A stretch of 64,000 bases of DNA from UBA10908 sp964608965 (GCA_964608965.1 CAZSPZ010000005.1:1-64000), one strand, 5' to 3'; positions 35,620 through 44,193 are shown, counted from the stretch's first letter. The notes: a model not told the origin generated them from the letters alone. Program-made: numbers and translations.

Positions 35620-36762
35620 ATGGCAGATAAGAGAGATTTTTACGAGGTCCTGGGACTTCAAAAAGGAGCGACGGAAGCTCAAATAAAATCAGCCTTTCGC
35701 AAAATGGCAATGAAATACCACCCGGATAAAAATCCGGGCGATAAGACGTCGGAAGATAAATTCAAAGAAATCAACGAGGCATATTCTGTCCTTTCCGATC
35801 CCGATCAGAAAAACAAATACGATCGTTTCGGGCACGCCGGCATCGATCCAAACGCAGGATTCGGCGGCGGAGGCGGCGGCTTCGAGGGTGGTTTCGGCGG
35901 CTTCGAGGATATATTCAATATGTTTGGCGGAGGCGGCGGCTTTGGCGGTTTCTCTTCTTCCAGAAGGTCCGGGCCAAGGCGCGGAGCCGATCTTCAAAAG
36001 CGGATGAATATTACGTTCGAAGAGGCAGCTTTCGGAGCAAAGAAGGAAATTCGTTTAACAAAAGACGTAAACTGCAGCGAATGTGGAGGCACGGGAGCGG
36101 AAAAGGGCACATCCAAGACCACTTGTCCCAAATGCGGAGGCACAGGGCAGATTCGTACGGTGCAAAGTACACCTCTGGGTCAGTTCCAAAGTGCAAGGCC
36201 TTGCGATCGCTGCGGCGGAACGGGTCAAATCATCGAAACCCCCTGCAGCGCATGTAGCGGCACAGGAAAGACAAGAAAGACCGTCACTCTTTCCGTGGAT
36301 ATTCCCGCAGGAGTCGATAATGAATCTGTGATACCTCTCAGAGGACAAGGACAGCCCGGGAGCAGCGGCGGTCCTTCGGGCGATTTATACATCGTGCTTT
36401 CCGTTTCGCCACATAGACTTTTTAAGCGCAAGGGAGATGACCTCTGGATAGAAATGCCCATTACTTTTTCCCAGGCAGCACTGGGGGACAGCATAACAGT
36501 TCCCACGCTTTCGGAAAAAATTTCGTATAAAGTCCCGGCCGGAACGCAGCCCGATACCGTATTCCGTATTAAGGGAAAGGGAATAAAGAACGTCCGTTCA
36601 GGAAAACCGGGAGACCTTTATGTTCAAGTCAGCCTGGAAGTTCCAACAAAACTTTCGAACGAGCAGAAGGCGCTGATTAAACAATTCGGCGAGGCAAAAA
36701 ATTCGGATGGCTACGCCAAAAGAAAGAGTTTTGCCGACACTGTCAAAGAACTTTTTAAGTAG
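35620..36762 (+). CDS. dnaJ: Chaperone DnaJ (Hsp40)
   Basis: About 380 residues. The J domain (1-70) has the HPD motif in KYHPDKNPGD; a Gly/Phe-rich region follows (about 76-125); the zinc region has four CxxCxGxG-type repeats (CSECGGTG, CPKCGGTG, CDRCGGTG, CSACSGTG); then come the two C-terminal substrate-binding domains. It stimulates DnaK ATPase and delivers clients. The start is ATG 35620 after GGAG. prmA starts 9 bases after its stop. Confidence 0.97.
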   Translation: MADKRDFYEVLGLQKGATEAQIKSAFRKMAMKYHPDKNPGDKTSEDKFKEINEAYSVLSDPDQKNKYDRFGHAGIDPNAGFGGGGGGFEGGFGGFEDIFNMFGGGGGFGGFSSSRRSGPRRGADLQKRMNITFEEAAFGAKKEIRLTKDVNCSECGGTGAEKGTSKTTCPKCGGTGQIRTVQSTPLGQFQSARPCDRCGGTGQIIETPCSACSGTGKTRKTVTLSVDIPAGVDNESVIPLRGQGQPGSSGGPSGDLYIVLSVSPHRLFKRKGDDLWIEMPITFSQAALGDSITVPTLSEKISYKVPAGTQPDTVFRIKGKGIKNVRSGKPGDLYVQVSLEVPTKLSNEQKALIKQFGEAKNSDGYAKRKSFADTVKELFK

Positions 36763-36771
36763 GGGCGCGTT

Positions 36772-37674
36772 TTGAAATATAAAGAAATTAAAGTAAAGAC
36801 AACAATACAACAATTGGACCCGTTTGTCCTGTGGCTTGAGCAACAGGGCATAACGGGTCTTATTATCAGCGACCCCAGGGAAGCCGCTGAATTTATGGCG
36901 GGCAAAGAAACCTGGCATTGGGATTATGTAGACGAGGATGTCTTGTCCGGGTTGACCGGAAGCCCCTCCGTAACGTTTTATGTAAAACAAGAGGAGAATA
37001 TTGACCATCTTTTGAGTGAAATGGCTGAGTATACGCTCGAAGTCGCCTTGGTGGATGACCAGGATTGGCTGCATAAATGGAAAGAGTACTTTGTTCCGGC
37101 ACGCATCACGCCCAGAATTGTTGTAAAGCCGGCTTGGGCTGCATATTCCGGAAATCCCGAAGATATTGTCATCGACATCGATCCGGGAATGGCTTTTGGA
37201 ACCGGTACACACGCGACGACTACATTATGCATGCGCCTTCTTGAAATGTATATGGAACCGGGCGACGATGTGATGGATGTGGGTTCAGGCACAGGGATAC
37301 TTTCCGTCGCGGCGGCTTTTCTTGACGCCCATAAAGTTCTTTCCCTGGATTTGGATCCGGAAGCGATTCTCAGCACCAGACAAAATGTTTTAAAAAACGG
37401 AGTTTCCGATCGTGTCGAGGTAAAGTGCGCGGATTTGACAAAGAATGTCGACTTTATTGCGGATGTGGTCATCGCAAATTTAATGGCTGATTTAGTTGTG
37501 ATGCTTTCCAAAGATGTGGCTAAACATTTGAAAGGAAAGTCAATATACATCGCCAGCGGTATATTGAAAGAAAAAGAGAACTTTGTGCGCGAAGCCTTGC
37601 TTTCAGAAGGGTTTGAAGTGTTGGAAGTTCTGTACGAAGACGAGTGGTGCGCGATCGCCTCCAAGCGCTCATAA
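36772..37674 (+). CDS. prmA: Ribosomal protein L11 methyltransferase PrmA
   Basis: A 300-residue SAM-dependent methyltransferase with an N-terminal L11-recognition domain, the linker DPGMAFGTGTHATT and the SAM loop DVGSGTGILSVAA, then DLDPEAI and the IANLMADLV motif. The start is TTG 36772, 9 bases after the dnaJ stop. The usual next gene rsmE is absent here; a long hairpin follows instead. Confidence 0.95.
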   Translation: MKYKEIKVKTTIQQLDPFVLWLEQQGITGLIISDPREAAEFMAGKETWHWDYVDEDVLSGLTGSPSVTFYVKQEENIDHLLSEMAEYTLEVALVDDQDWLHKWKEYFVPARITPRIVVKPAWAAYSGNPEDIVIDIDPGMAFGTGTHATTTLCMRLLEMYMEPGDDVMDVGSGTGILSVAAAFLDAHKVLSLDLDPEAILSTRQNVLKNGVSDRVEVKCADLTKNVDFIADVVIANLMADLVVMLSKDVAKHLKGKSIYIASGILKEKENFVREALLSEGFEVLEVLYEDEWCAIASKRS

Positions 37675-37713
37675 GGGAAAATCGCACTCCTATATTTTTT
37701 TGTGAAAATCAAA

Positions 37714-37796
37714 TAGACTCATGAACATTCGATCACTTCATGCACGGCTTTATGTTCCGTCATTCCATACTCGAAATGTTCATGAGTCTTATTTTT
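37714..37796. terminator. Long inverted repeat between prmA and ctfB, probable bidirectional terminator
   Basis: Arms AGACTCATGAACATTCGA (from 37714) and TCGAAATGTTCATGAGTCT (to about 37789) pair over about 18 bp with one bulge, around a loop of nearly 40 bases that holds a smaller ACGG/CCGT stem. TATTTTTG follows on the plus strand. It sits between converging transcripts. Confidence 0.7.
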
Positions 37797-37831
37797 GTGA
37801 CATATATGCTTGTATTGTCAGTCGGCGAATA

Positions 37832-38482
37832 TTAAATCATAGGTTTTAAATTCGGGCTGATGATCAGTTTTGTTCCTGTCGCTTCCTGGATTTGCTCCAG
37901 CGTATAGTCGGAATTCAATTCTGTAAGCAAGAGTCCTTCGGGTGTTACTTCCATGACACCCATCTCCGTGATGATCATATCGACCACGTTGACAGCTGTG
38001 TATGGCAAAGTACATTCTTCAAGGATTTTATGACTGCCTTTTTGTGTATGCAGCATGGAAATGATAACCTTTTTTGCGCCTACGACCAAGTCCATCGCGC
38101 CGCCCATTCCCGGCACCATTTTGCCCGGTACGATCCAGTTTGCCAGGTTGCCGTGTTTGTCGACTTCCAGCGCGCCAAGGATGGTAGCGTCTACATGCCC
38201 GCCACGAATGATTCCAAACGAGGTGGCGCTGTCAAAGCACATCGCTCCGGGGCTCAGCGTTACATATTGAGCGCCTGCATTGATGATATCTGTATCTTCT
38301 TCGCCCGGTACTGCGGCAGGGCCCATGCCCATGATTCCGTTTTCCGATTGAATGACGATATGAACATCTTCCGGTAAAAAGTTCGCTACCATAGTGGGGA
38401 GTCCAATGCCTAAATTGACAACATCGCCGTCCTTTAATTCTTTTGCAACGCGTTTAGCGATGACTTCTTTTAAATCTGCCAT
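37832..38482 (-). CDS. ctfB: 3-oxoacid/butyrate-acetoacetate CoA-transferase, beta subunit
   Basis: A 216-residue family I CoA-transferase subunit. The catalytic glutamate is E47 in QSENGIMGMGP, which carries CoA as a thioester; GIGLPTMVANFLP and GGAMDLVVGAKK are family segments. Together with the alpha subunit it moves CoA between acetate, acetoacetate or butyrate. It overlaps the alpha gene by 13 bases and is the last gene of the minus-strand acyl-CoA operon. The name atoA would be equivalent; the physiological acid is not known. Confidence 0.9.
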   Translation of the reverse strand: MADLKEVIAKRVAKELKDGDVVNLGIGLPTMVANFLPEDVHIVIQSENGIMGMGPAAVPGEEDTDIINAGAQYVTLSPGAMCFDSATSFGIIRGGHVDATILGALEVDKHGNLANWIVPGKMVPGMGGAMDLVVGAKKVIISMLHTQKGSHKILEECTLPYTAVNVVDMIITEMGVMEVTPEGLLLTELNSDYTLEQIQEATGTKLIISPNLKPMI

Positions 38483-39150
38483 TTTTGTTCACCCCCTACG
38501 ATGGAATCTACGAAAATTCCCGGTGTTCTAATGTCGTTAGGACCGAGTTCTCCGACTTCAACAATTGTATGCGCGCCTACAATAACATGCTCTGCGGCTC
38601 CGGCCATCAATGGATTGAAGTTATGCGTAGTTGCATTGTAGCTTGTGTTTCCGAATTTATCGGTAATGGAACCTCTGATAAAAGCAAAATCAGCTTTCAG
38701 CGGCAGCTCCAACAAATAATCTCTTCCGTCGACATTGATTACTTGCTTTCCGTCGGCAACAATGGTACCTACTCCTGTGGGAGTCAGAATTCCGCCAAGT
38801 CCGGTGGAGCCTGCACGTATGCGTTCTGCCAGCGTTCCCTGGGGCACCAAGATGCATTCCAGTTTATCTGCTTCGACTTCCGTGTTCATTCTCTGCGCCA
38901 CTTCGGGGTTGAGTCCGACATGAGAAGCAATCAATGTTTTGATCTGGCCGTTCGTTAGAAGTTTGCCTATGCCTCTTCCCGGAACACCTGCATCATTGCA
39001 GATAATTGTCAGGTTTTTGACATTCTTGCGTACCAGCGCATCGATGAGTATTTCGGGAGTGCCGCAGGCCATAAAGCCGCCGACCATGATGCTGGCGCCA
39101 TCTTCTATGATGGAAACAGCTTCATCCGCTGATTTCATTTTGTTCTTCAT
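38470..39150 (-). CDS. ctfA: 3-oxoacid/butyrate-acetoacetate CoA-transferase, alpha subunit
   Basis: About 226 residues. The glycine-rich GASIMVGGFMACGTPE (oxyanion/CoA-binding loop) and CNDAGVPGRGIGKL are typical of AtoD/CtfA subunits. The start is set at ATG 39150, 10 bases after AAAGGA, rather than the GTG 9 bases upstream. It is 52 bases downstream of hbd, in one operon with crt, hbd and ctfB. Confidence 0.9.
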   Translation of the reverse strand: MKNKMKSADEAVSIIEDGASIMVGGFMACGTPEILIDALVRKNVKNLTIICNDAGVPGRGIGKLLTNGQIKTLIASHVGLNPEVAQRMNTEVEADKLECILVPQGTLAERIRAGSTGLGGILTPTGVGTIVADGKQVINVDGRDYLLELPLKADFAFIRGSITDKFGNTSYNATTHNFNPLMAGAAEHVIVGAHTIVEVGELGPNDIRTPGIFVDSIVGGEQKWQI

Positions 39151-39202
39151 ATATATCACATCCTTTATATTATTTTACCGCGACTGAAGTTTGGTTAAAG
39201 AT

Positions 39203-40051
39203 TTATTTGCTGTAGTCAAAGAATCCGATTCCGGTCTTTCTTCCCAGTTTATTTCCTCTTACCATTTTCTTCAGGAGCGGATGGGGTCTGTATTTCGTGT
39301 CGCCGAATTCCGAATAGAGGGTTTCCATGATGGCAAGGCAGACGTCTAATCCTATTAAATCGCCCAAAGCCAAGGGTCCCATGGGGTGGTTGGCGCCCAA
39401 TTTCATCGCTTCGTCTATATCTTCGGCCTTTGCGACACCATCTGCCAAAATTCCGATTGCTTCGTTGATCATCGGGATTAAAAGTCGATTGACGACAAAG
39501 CCCGGAGCCTCTTCCACTTGAACGGCCGTTTTTCCTAATGTTTCGGTCAACGCGACGATGGTTGTCTTTGTTTCTTCCGAAGTTGCAAGGCCCTGAATGA
39601 TTTCAACCAGCTTCATCATTGGGACGGGATTAAAGAAGTGCATACCGATGATTTTGTCCGGCCTGTTTGTCGCTGCCGCAATTTCCGTGATGGAAAGGGA
39701 AGACGTGTTTGTCGCGATGATTGTTTCGGGCTTGCAAAGAGCGTCAAGCTCGGCAAAGAGCGCTTTCTTTGACGCCATGTCTTCTGTAGCGGCTTCGATG
39801 ACCAAATCGGCATCCTTGATGATCTCGATATCGATGGAACCTTGAATTCGAGACATAATATCCGCTTTTTCTTCTGCAGTCAGCTTTTCTTTAGCAATCA
39901 ACCTGTCCAGGTTTTTTTCTACAGTAGCGATTCCTTTATCCACTGAAGTTTGTCTTCTGGCTCGAAGAGCTACTTCAAAACCATTTTGAGCCAACACTTG
40001 AATGATGCCGGCGCCCATAGTTCCTGTGCCTAAAACACCTATTTTTTTCAT
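39203..40051 (-). CDS. hbd: 3-hydroxybutyryl-CoA dehydrogenase
   Basis: A 282-residue NAD(P)-dependent enzyme that reduces acetoacetyl-CoA to 3-hydroxybutyryl-CoA. It has GVLGTGTMGAG (Rossmann loop, residues 4-14), NTSSLSI, GMHFFNPVPMMKLVE with the catalytic histidine, and PGFVVNRLL. The start is ATG 40051 directly after AGGAGGATC; the upstream extension to 40183 lies in the gap and the crt end. The enzyme sits between crt and ctfA, as in butyrate-forming Clostridia. Confidence 0.95.
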   Translation of the reverse strand: MKKIGVLGTGTMGAGIIQVLAQNGFEVALRARRQTSVDKGIATVEKNLDRLIAKEKLTAEEKADIMSRIQGSIDIEIIKDADLVIEAATEDMASKKALFAELDALCKPETIIATNTSSLSITEIAAATNRPDKIIGMHFFNPVPMMKLVEIIQGLATSEETKTTIVALTETLGKTAVQVEEAPGFVVNRLLIPMINEAIGILADGVAKAEDIDEAMKLGANHPMGPLALGDLIGLDVCLAIMETLYSEFGDTKYRPHPLLKKMVRGNKLGRKTGIGFFDYSK

Positions 40052-40139
40052 GATGATCCTCCTTTTTATCTTACGAGGCTTCCTTTTATAGTCAGCCATG
40101 GCTTGATTTTTTTGCATACACGCTATTGTACACCTTTTT

Positions 40140-40916
40140 TTACTTACCTGTAAACTCCGGTTTTCTTTTTTCCAAGAAGGCATTCATTCCTTCTTTTTGA
40201 TCGCTTGACGCAAAGCATTTGCCAAAAAGCTGGGCTTCGACATGAATGGCCTTATCCATGTCTGATATTTCCAGACCCTCCCGGATGGCTTTCTTTGCAT
40301 AAGCGATTGCCAAGGGCGCATTTCCGGCAATCTTTGCGGCCATAGACATCGCTTCATCCATCAAGCTGTCCTGCGGAACTACTTTATTTACTAAGCCGAT
40401 TGCTGCCGCTGCCTCTGCCGTTATGATGCTGCCCGTCAAAATCAATTCCATCGCCTTGGCTTTGCCTACTAAACGAGGCAGCCTTTGTGTGCCGGAGTAT
40501 CCCGGAATAATGCCTAAGCTTACTTCGGGCTGGCCGAATTTTGCCTTTTCGCCGGCAATTCTGATGTCGCAGGCCATGGCCAGTTCGCATCCGCCGCCTA
40601 AAGCAAAACCGTTTACAGCAGCGATAACAATTTTGTCCATCGTTTCGATTCTGCGAAATACTTTTTGTCCCAGACAGCCGAAGTCGTATCCCGCTTTTTC
40701 ATCAAGATTCCGCATGGCGGAAATATCGGCGCCCGCGACGAAAACTCTTCCTTCTCCGGTAAGGATGACAACCTTAACCTCCGGGTCCGACTCCGCTTTT
40801 TCTATCGCAGCGCCAAGATCTGTCAGCACTTCTTCGTTTAAAGCATTCATTGCCTCGGGACGATCAATGCGAATGACGGCTATGTTATCCGTCTTGTCCA
40901 ATCTTACCGTATTCAT
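40140..40916 (-). CDS. crt: Crotonase (3-hydroxybutyryl-CoA dehydratase)
   Basis: A 258-residue enoyl-CoA hydratase/isomerase-fold enzyme. VFVAGADISAM and NGFALGGGCELAMACDIR form the oxyanion hole; FGQPEVSLGIIPGYSGTQRLPR holds the two catalytic-type glutamates. It interconverts 3-hydroxybutyryl-CoA and crotonyl-CoA. GAAAGGGG precedes ATG 40916. It is the second gene of the operon after a small monooxygenase-like gene. Thiolase and butyryl-CoA dehydrogenase/Etf genes are not in the window. Confidence 0.93.
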   Translation of the reverse strand: MNTVRLDKTDNIAVIRIDRPEAMNALNEEVLTDLGAAIEKAESDPEVKVVILTGEGRVFVAGADISAMRNLDEKAGYDFGCLGQKVFRRIETMDKIVIAAVNGFALGGGCELAMACDIRIAGEKAKFGQPEVSLGIIPGYSGTQRLPRLVGKAKAMELILTGSIITAEAAAAIGLVNKVVPQDSLMDEAMSMAAKIAGNAPLAIAYAKKAIREGLEISDMDKAIHVEAQLFGKCFASSDQKEGMNAFLEKRKPEFTGK

Positions 40917-40935
40917 TTTTCCCCTTTCTTTGACT

Positions 40936-41223
40936 TTATTTTATTTCGTATTTATCTATGGTGGTTTTCAGAATGTACTTATTTTTAATTTCTCCCAACG
41001 CCGTATAGTGGGACTGCTGACTATGCACATCCAGTACTTCTTGATTTTCCCATTTTTCCAAAAGCATCACTTCGTCCTCGTTTTCCGCAGAAAAGAAGAA
41101 GTCGTAATAGTAGTTCCCGTTTTCTGCTTCGGATGCTTTTGCGATCCCTGCATCGAGCACTTCTTTAACGAAAATTTCTCTTTTCCCCGGCTTTGCCAAA
41201 AATGTGACGTGTAATATTAACAT
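40936..41223 (-). CDS. Antibiotic biosynthesis monooxygenase (ABM) domain protein
   Basis: A 95-residue ferredoxin-like-fold protein: LILHVTFLAKPGKREIFVKE at the start, a central YYYDFFFSAENEDEVMLLEKWEN strand pair and a histidine-bearing VLDVHSQQSHYTAL helix, the pattern of YgiN/HmoA-type monomers. Members act as quinol or heme monooxygenases or have unknown roles. AAAGGAGGAGCC precedes ATG 41223. As first gene of the crt-hbd-ctfAB operon, it is oddly placed for an enzyme class usually linked to oxygen. Confidence 0.82.
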   Translation of the reverse strand: MLILHVTFLAKPGKREIFVKEVLDAGIAKASEAENGNYYYDFFFSAENEDEVMLLEKWENQEVLDVHSQQSHYTALGEIKNKYILKTTIDKYEIK

Positions 41224-41244
41224 GGCTCCTCCTTTGAGTTTGCA

Positions 41245-41273
41245 TTGCGATTTAAAGATTAATTTGATAAAAT
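41245..41273 (+). promoter_or_regulatory. Promoter of ogt-mtaB
   Basis: -35 TTGCGA (41245-41250), a 17-base spacer and -10 TAAAAT (41268-41273) with a TG one base upstream (extended -10). Confidence 0.6.
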
Positions 41274-41320
41274 CATAGCGTGTCGTTAGAACACAGTCAA
41301 GAGAAAAGGAGATAGGTATC

Positions 41321-41863
41321 ATGATGCGGTACGGTTGCTATATTGAGTCCCCGGTGGGGAAATTACAGGTTGTCGAAAAAAACGGAGAGTTGACGCACGT
41401 TCTGTTCTGTTCCAGAAGAGAACCAAAGCCGGTTACAGAGAACGGGCACGAAGTTCTTGCTAAAGTTCTGGGGAAGACGGTATATTTCGAGGAAAAGATG
41501 ACACCGGTTCTTAAGCAGGCAAAAAAAGAATTGGAAGAATATTTTGACGGAAAACGTAAAGCATTTGATATTCCTTTAGCTCCGGAAGGCACGGAATTTC
41601 AGTTGAAAGCATGGGAAGGCCTGCGTACGATACCGTACGGCGAAACACGCACCTATAAGCAGATGGCCGAATATGCCTGCTGCCCGAAAGGGTATCGCGC
41701 AATAGGTCTGGCTAACAACAGAAATCCTATAAGCATCATCGTTCCTTGCCACAGAGTAATCGGTTCAAACGGCAAACTTGTCGGTTTTGGCGGTGGCTTG
41801 GATAAAAAAGAACTTCTTTTGAATTTAGAGAAAAACGAGTCAAAGGCGACCGCAAAAGCATGA
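41321..41863 (+). CDS. ogt: Methylated-DNA--protein-cysteine methyltransferase
   Basis: A 180-residue suicide DNA repair enzyme that removes alkyl groups from O6-alkylguanine. The active cysteine is C143 in IIVPCHRVIG; the recognition helix region YRAIGLANNRNP precedes it. It has the N-terminal RNase H-like domain but no Ada regulatory domain. AAAGGAGATAG precedes the ATG. Its end overlaps mtaB by ATGA. Confidence 0.94.
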   Translation: MMRYGCYIESPVGKLQVVEKNGELTHVLFCSRREPKPVTENGHEVLAKVLGKTVYFEEKMTPVLKQAKKELEEYFDGKRKAFDIPLAPEGTEFQLKAWEGLRTIPYGETRTYKQMAEYACCPKGYRAIGLANNRNPISIIVPCHRVIGSNGKLVGFGGGLDKKELLLNLEKNESKATAKA

Positions 41864-43206
41864 TAAGAACTGTCGGATTCTATACGTTGGGATGCAAGGT
41901 CAATCAATACGAAACGCAAAGCGTGGCGGAAAATTTTCTGAATGCGGGATACCGTGTGGTGAAAGAAGAGGAGCCGGCCGATGTATATGTAGTCAATACG
42001 TGTACTGTCACTCGGTTGGCGGATCGAAAATCCAGGCAATATATCCGCAAGATGAAAAGATTGAATCCTGCGGCTGTCATCGTGATCATGGGTTGCTATC
42101 CGCAGACGAATCCCGTAGAAGTTTTGGACTTGCTTGGTGCGGATATCGTCATGGGCACCACGGATAAAGGAAAAGCGGTTGAGTTTGTAGAACAATTTCT
42201 CAAAAACAAAGAGATGCAAAATCATGTGCGGGAGACACGGGTTCTTGAAACGCAGTACGCGGAAGGGCATTCTGCCGTCGGACTCGATTCTCAATCCAGG
42301 GCGTTAATTAAAATTCAAGACGGTTGCGACAGGTTTTGCTCTTACTGCGTTATTCCGTATTCCCGAGGCGCCATTCGCTCCAGACCTCTTGAAGCGATCG
42401 TGCAAGAGGCGCAAACCCTGCTTGCGCGAGGATATAAGGAACTGGTGCTCACAGGGATCAATACCGCGCTCTACGGTGCGGAAGAGGGCTTTCCAACGAC
42501 TTCGGACGGCGCAGCAGGTGTGGAGTCCATCGTCAGTAGATTGAACGCTTTGCCGGGAGATTTTCGCATACGGCTGGGCTCCCTGGAGCCGACCGTTGTG
42601 AATGCGGACTATGTCCGAGGGCTCCTGAAGTACGAGAAGCTATGCCGTCATCTTCACCTTTCTGTTCAAAGCGGCAGCGACGAAATCATCCGTGCAATGA
42701 ACAGACATTATAAAATACAAGATTATTTAGATATTGTTCGGGTTCTTCGGGATTTCGATCCGCACTACGGCATTACGACGGATATTATCACGGGTTTTCC
42801 GGGGGAAACGGAAAGCGATTTTCAAAAGAGCGTTGAGCTTGTCAAAAAAGTCGGATATTTAAAGGTGCATGCATTCCCATATTCACAGAGACTCTATACA
42901 TCGGCAGCACAAATGGACAATCAGGTGTCGGCACCGATAAAAAAAGAGCGAAACAGAAAACTCATAGAAGTTGCAGCCAACGTATCGTTGCAATATCGGC
43001 AGTCGTTGCAAGGTTCTTTGCAAAGAGTTCTTATAGAAGGCCCCGCGGGACACAAACAGGGTCAACATCTTTGGAAAGGGCATGCGGATAATTTTACGGA
43101 AATCTTTTTCCCGCATCCGGAAGACAGCGATATCGCAAACCGGTTCATCAACCTTGTAGCGCTGCAACCATTTGAAGATGGCCTCCTTGGCCGAAAGGAA
43201 GAATAA
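41860..43206 (+). CDS. mtaB: tRNA t6A37 methylthiotransferase MtaB
   Basis: A 448-residue radical SAM enzyme that converts t6A37 to ms2t6A37 in tRNAs reading ANN codons. The N-terminal domain opens with FYTLGCKVNQYET and has cysteines in NTCTVT and MGCYPQ for the auxiliary cluster; the radical SAM motif is CDRFCSYCVIPYSRG. A C-terminal TRAM domain is present (about 375-440). The KVNQYET signature separates MtaB from MiaB and RimO. It is coupled to ogt. Confidence 0.94.
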   Translation: MIRTVGFYTLGCKVNQYETQSVAENFLNAGYRVVKEEEPADVYVVNTCTVTRLADRKSRQYIRKMKRLNPAAVIVIMGCYPQTNPVEVLDLLGADIVMGTTDKGKAVEFVEQFLKNKEMQNHVRETRVLETQYAEGHSAVGLDSQSRALIKIQDGCDRFCSYCVIPYSRGAIRSRPLEAIVQEAQTLLARGYKELVLTGINTALYGAEEGFPTTSDGAAGVESIVSRLNALPGDFRIRLGSLEPTVVNADYVRGLLKYEKLCRHLHLSVQSGSDEIIRAMNRHYKIQDYLDIVRVLRDFDPHYGITTDIITGFPGETESDFQKSVELVKKVGYLKVHAFPYSQRLYTSAAQMDNQVSAPIKKERNRKLIEVAANVSLQYRQSLQGSLQRVLIEGPAGHKQGQHLWKGHADNFTEIFFPHPEDSDIANRFINLVALQPFEDGLLGRKEE

Positions 43207-43207
43207 C

Positions 43208-43549
43208 ATGTCTGATTGTATTTTCTGTAAAATCGCCAACAAGGAAATTCCTTCGGAGGCTGTTTACGAGGATGACAAAATTTATTCATTTTACGATCTT
43301 CAGCCGCAAGCTCCTGTTCATGTGCTGATTATCCCCAAAAAACATTTGGATTCCCTGGATGACACGCAGCCCCACGACGCTGCTCTGCTGGCACATCTCC
43401 TTCTTAAAGTGAAAGATATTGCCAAAGATCTTGGTCTGGAAAACGGATATCGACTCGTCGCCAATACAGGAGAAGACGGCATGCAATCGGTCAAGCATCT
43501 TCATTTTCACCTTTTAGGCAAGCGCAAGATGATTTGGCCTCCGGGCTGA
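43208..43549 (+). CDS. HIT-family nucleotide-binding protein
   Basis: A 113-residue histidine-triad protein (HinT-like purine nucleoside phosphoramidase group). It starts SDCIFCKIANKEIPS, with CxxC, and ends with the active HLHFHLLG motif. The start is ATG 43208 after AAAGGAAG; the mtaB stop is at 43206. The mtaB-HIT-rpsU order is common in Clostridia. Confidence 0.94.
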   Translation: MSDCIFCKIANKEIPSEAVYEDDKIYSFYDLQPQAPVHVLIIPKKHLDSLDDTQPHDAALLAHLLLKVKDIAKDLGLENGYRLVANTGEDGMQSVKHLHFHLLGKRKMIWPPG

Positions 43550-43595
43550 TATCGATTGTTCGATCGGTTGCGGCTCTGTCAACGTAAAAAAGTGC

Positions 43596-43624
43596 TTGCA
43601 AAGGCATTCTTTAATATGTATAAT
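43596..43624 (+). promoter_or_regulatory. Promoter of rpsU
   Basis: -35 TTGCAA (43596-43601), 17-base spacer, perfect -10 TATAAT (43619-43624). The leader holds a small CCTGC/GCAGG hairpin at 43648-43660 and an AGGAGGTGA site unusually far (about 12 bases) from the ATG. Confidence 0.75.
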
Positions 43625-43696
43625 ACCTTTTGTTACAGACGAATTCGCCTGCGATGCAGGACGGTTCTCAAAGAAGTGAGGAGGTGAAACGAAGTT

Positions 43697-43879
43697 ATGG
43701 CACAAGTTATAGTAAGAGAAAACGAAAGCTTGGAAAGTGCTCTTAAAAGATTTAAGCGCTCTTGTGCTAGAGACGGCGTCATGTCCGAACTCAGGAAGAG
43801 AGAACACTACGAAAAGCCCAGTGTTAAGCGGAAAAAGAAATCCGAAGCAGCAAGGAAAAAAGCAAATAAAAAGTTTTAG
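43697..43879 (+). CDS. rpsU: 30S ribosomal protein bS21
   Basis: A 60-residue, strongly basic protein: VIVRENESLESALKRFKR at the start is the family signature, with a Lys/Arg tail. It joins the 30S platform near the anti-Shine-Dalgarno region. It has its own promoter and terminator. Confidence 0.97.
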   Translation: MAQVIVRENESLESALKRFKRSCARDGVMSELRKREHYEKPSVKRKKKSEAARKKANKKF

Positions 43880-43905
43880 TTCCATGCTCTAAAAGAACAA
43901 TCACC

Positions 43906-43930
43906 AAAGGACGGCTGTGCCGTCCTTTTT
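43906..43930. terminator. Terminator after rpsU
   Basis: AAAGGACGGC and GCCGTCCTTT form a perfect 10-bp stem with loop TGT and a T run. The converging regulator gene may use it from the other side. Confidence 0.9.
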
Positions 43931-43938
43931 CAATGGTT

Positions 43939-44193
43939 TTATATTTTTTCTAAAGGGGCCGCAATCCCGTGCCGTTTCAATTTATAGTAGAAGCCCTGCT
44001 TGGAAAGCCTTAACTTTCGTGCCGCCTCCGCGTGCGAAGCGCTTTGCGCGATCGCATCAATCAGGATATCTTTTTCTATGCCGTCCATGATTTCTTTCAG
44101 GGATTTTTCTTTGCCGAGCGGATACATGATGGTATTGTTTTCCACACGATTCCAAATATAGTCGGTCAGGTCTTCCTTATGTATTGAAGCCAC
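43939..44193 (-). CDS. Fis-type HTH C-terminal part of a sigma-54 activator (separate frame)
   Basis: 84 residues: a linker, then a Fis-family helix-turn-helix, KDILIDAIAQSASHAEAARKLRLSKQG seen as EAARKLRLSKQGFYYKLKR. This is the DNA-binding domain that normally ends an enhancer-binding protein, but it is in the +1 frame relative to the AAA+ part at 44177-45280. A GTG at 44193 with AGGGG 9 bases before it could restart translation. It is either a separately translated DNA-binding subunit, a broken gene, or an assembly error. Confidence 0.7.
   Translation of the reverse strand: MASIHKEDLTDYIWNRVENNTIMYPLGKEKSLKEIMDGIEKDILIDAIAQSASHAEAARKLRLSKQGFYYKLKRHGIAAPLEKI

Noticed and set aside
35855..35950. 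GC-rich tandem repeat
   Set aside because: These repeats of GGCGGAGGCGGCGGC type encode the normal Gly/Phe-rich linker of DnaJ.
43625..43696. Riboswitch or ribosomal-protein leader before rpsU
   Set aside because: Only one 5-bp hairpin is visible; there is no conserved leader structure that I can recognise.
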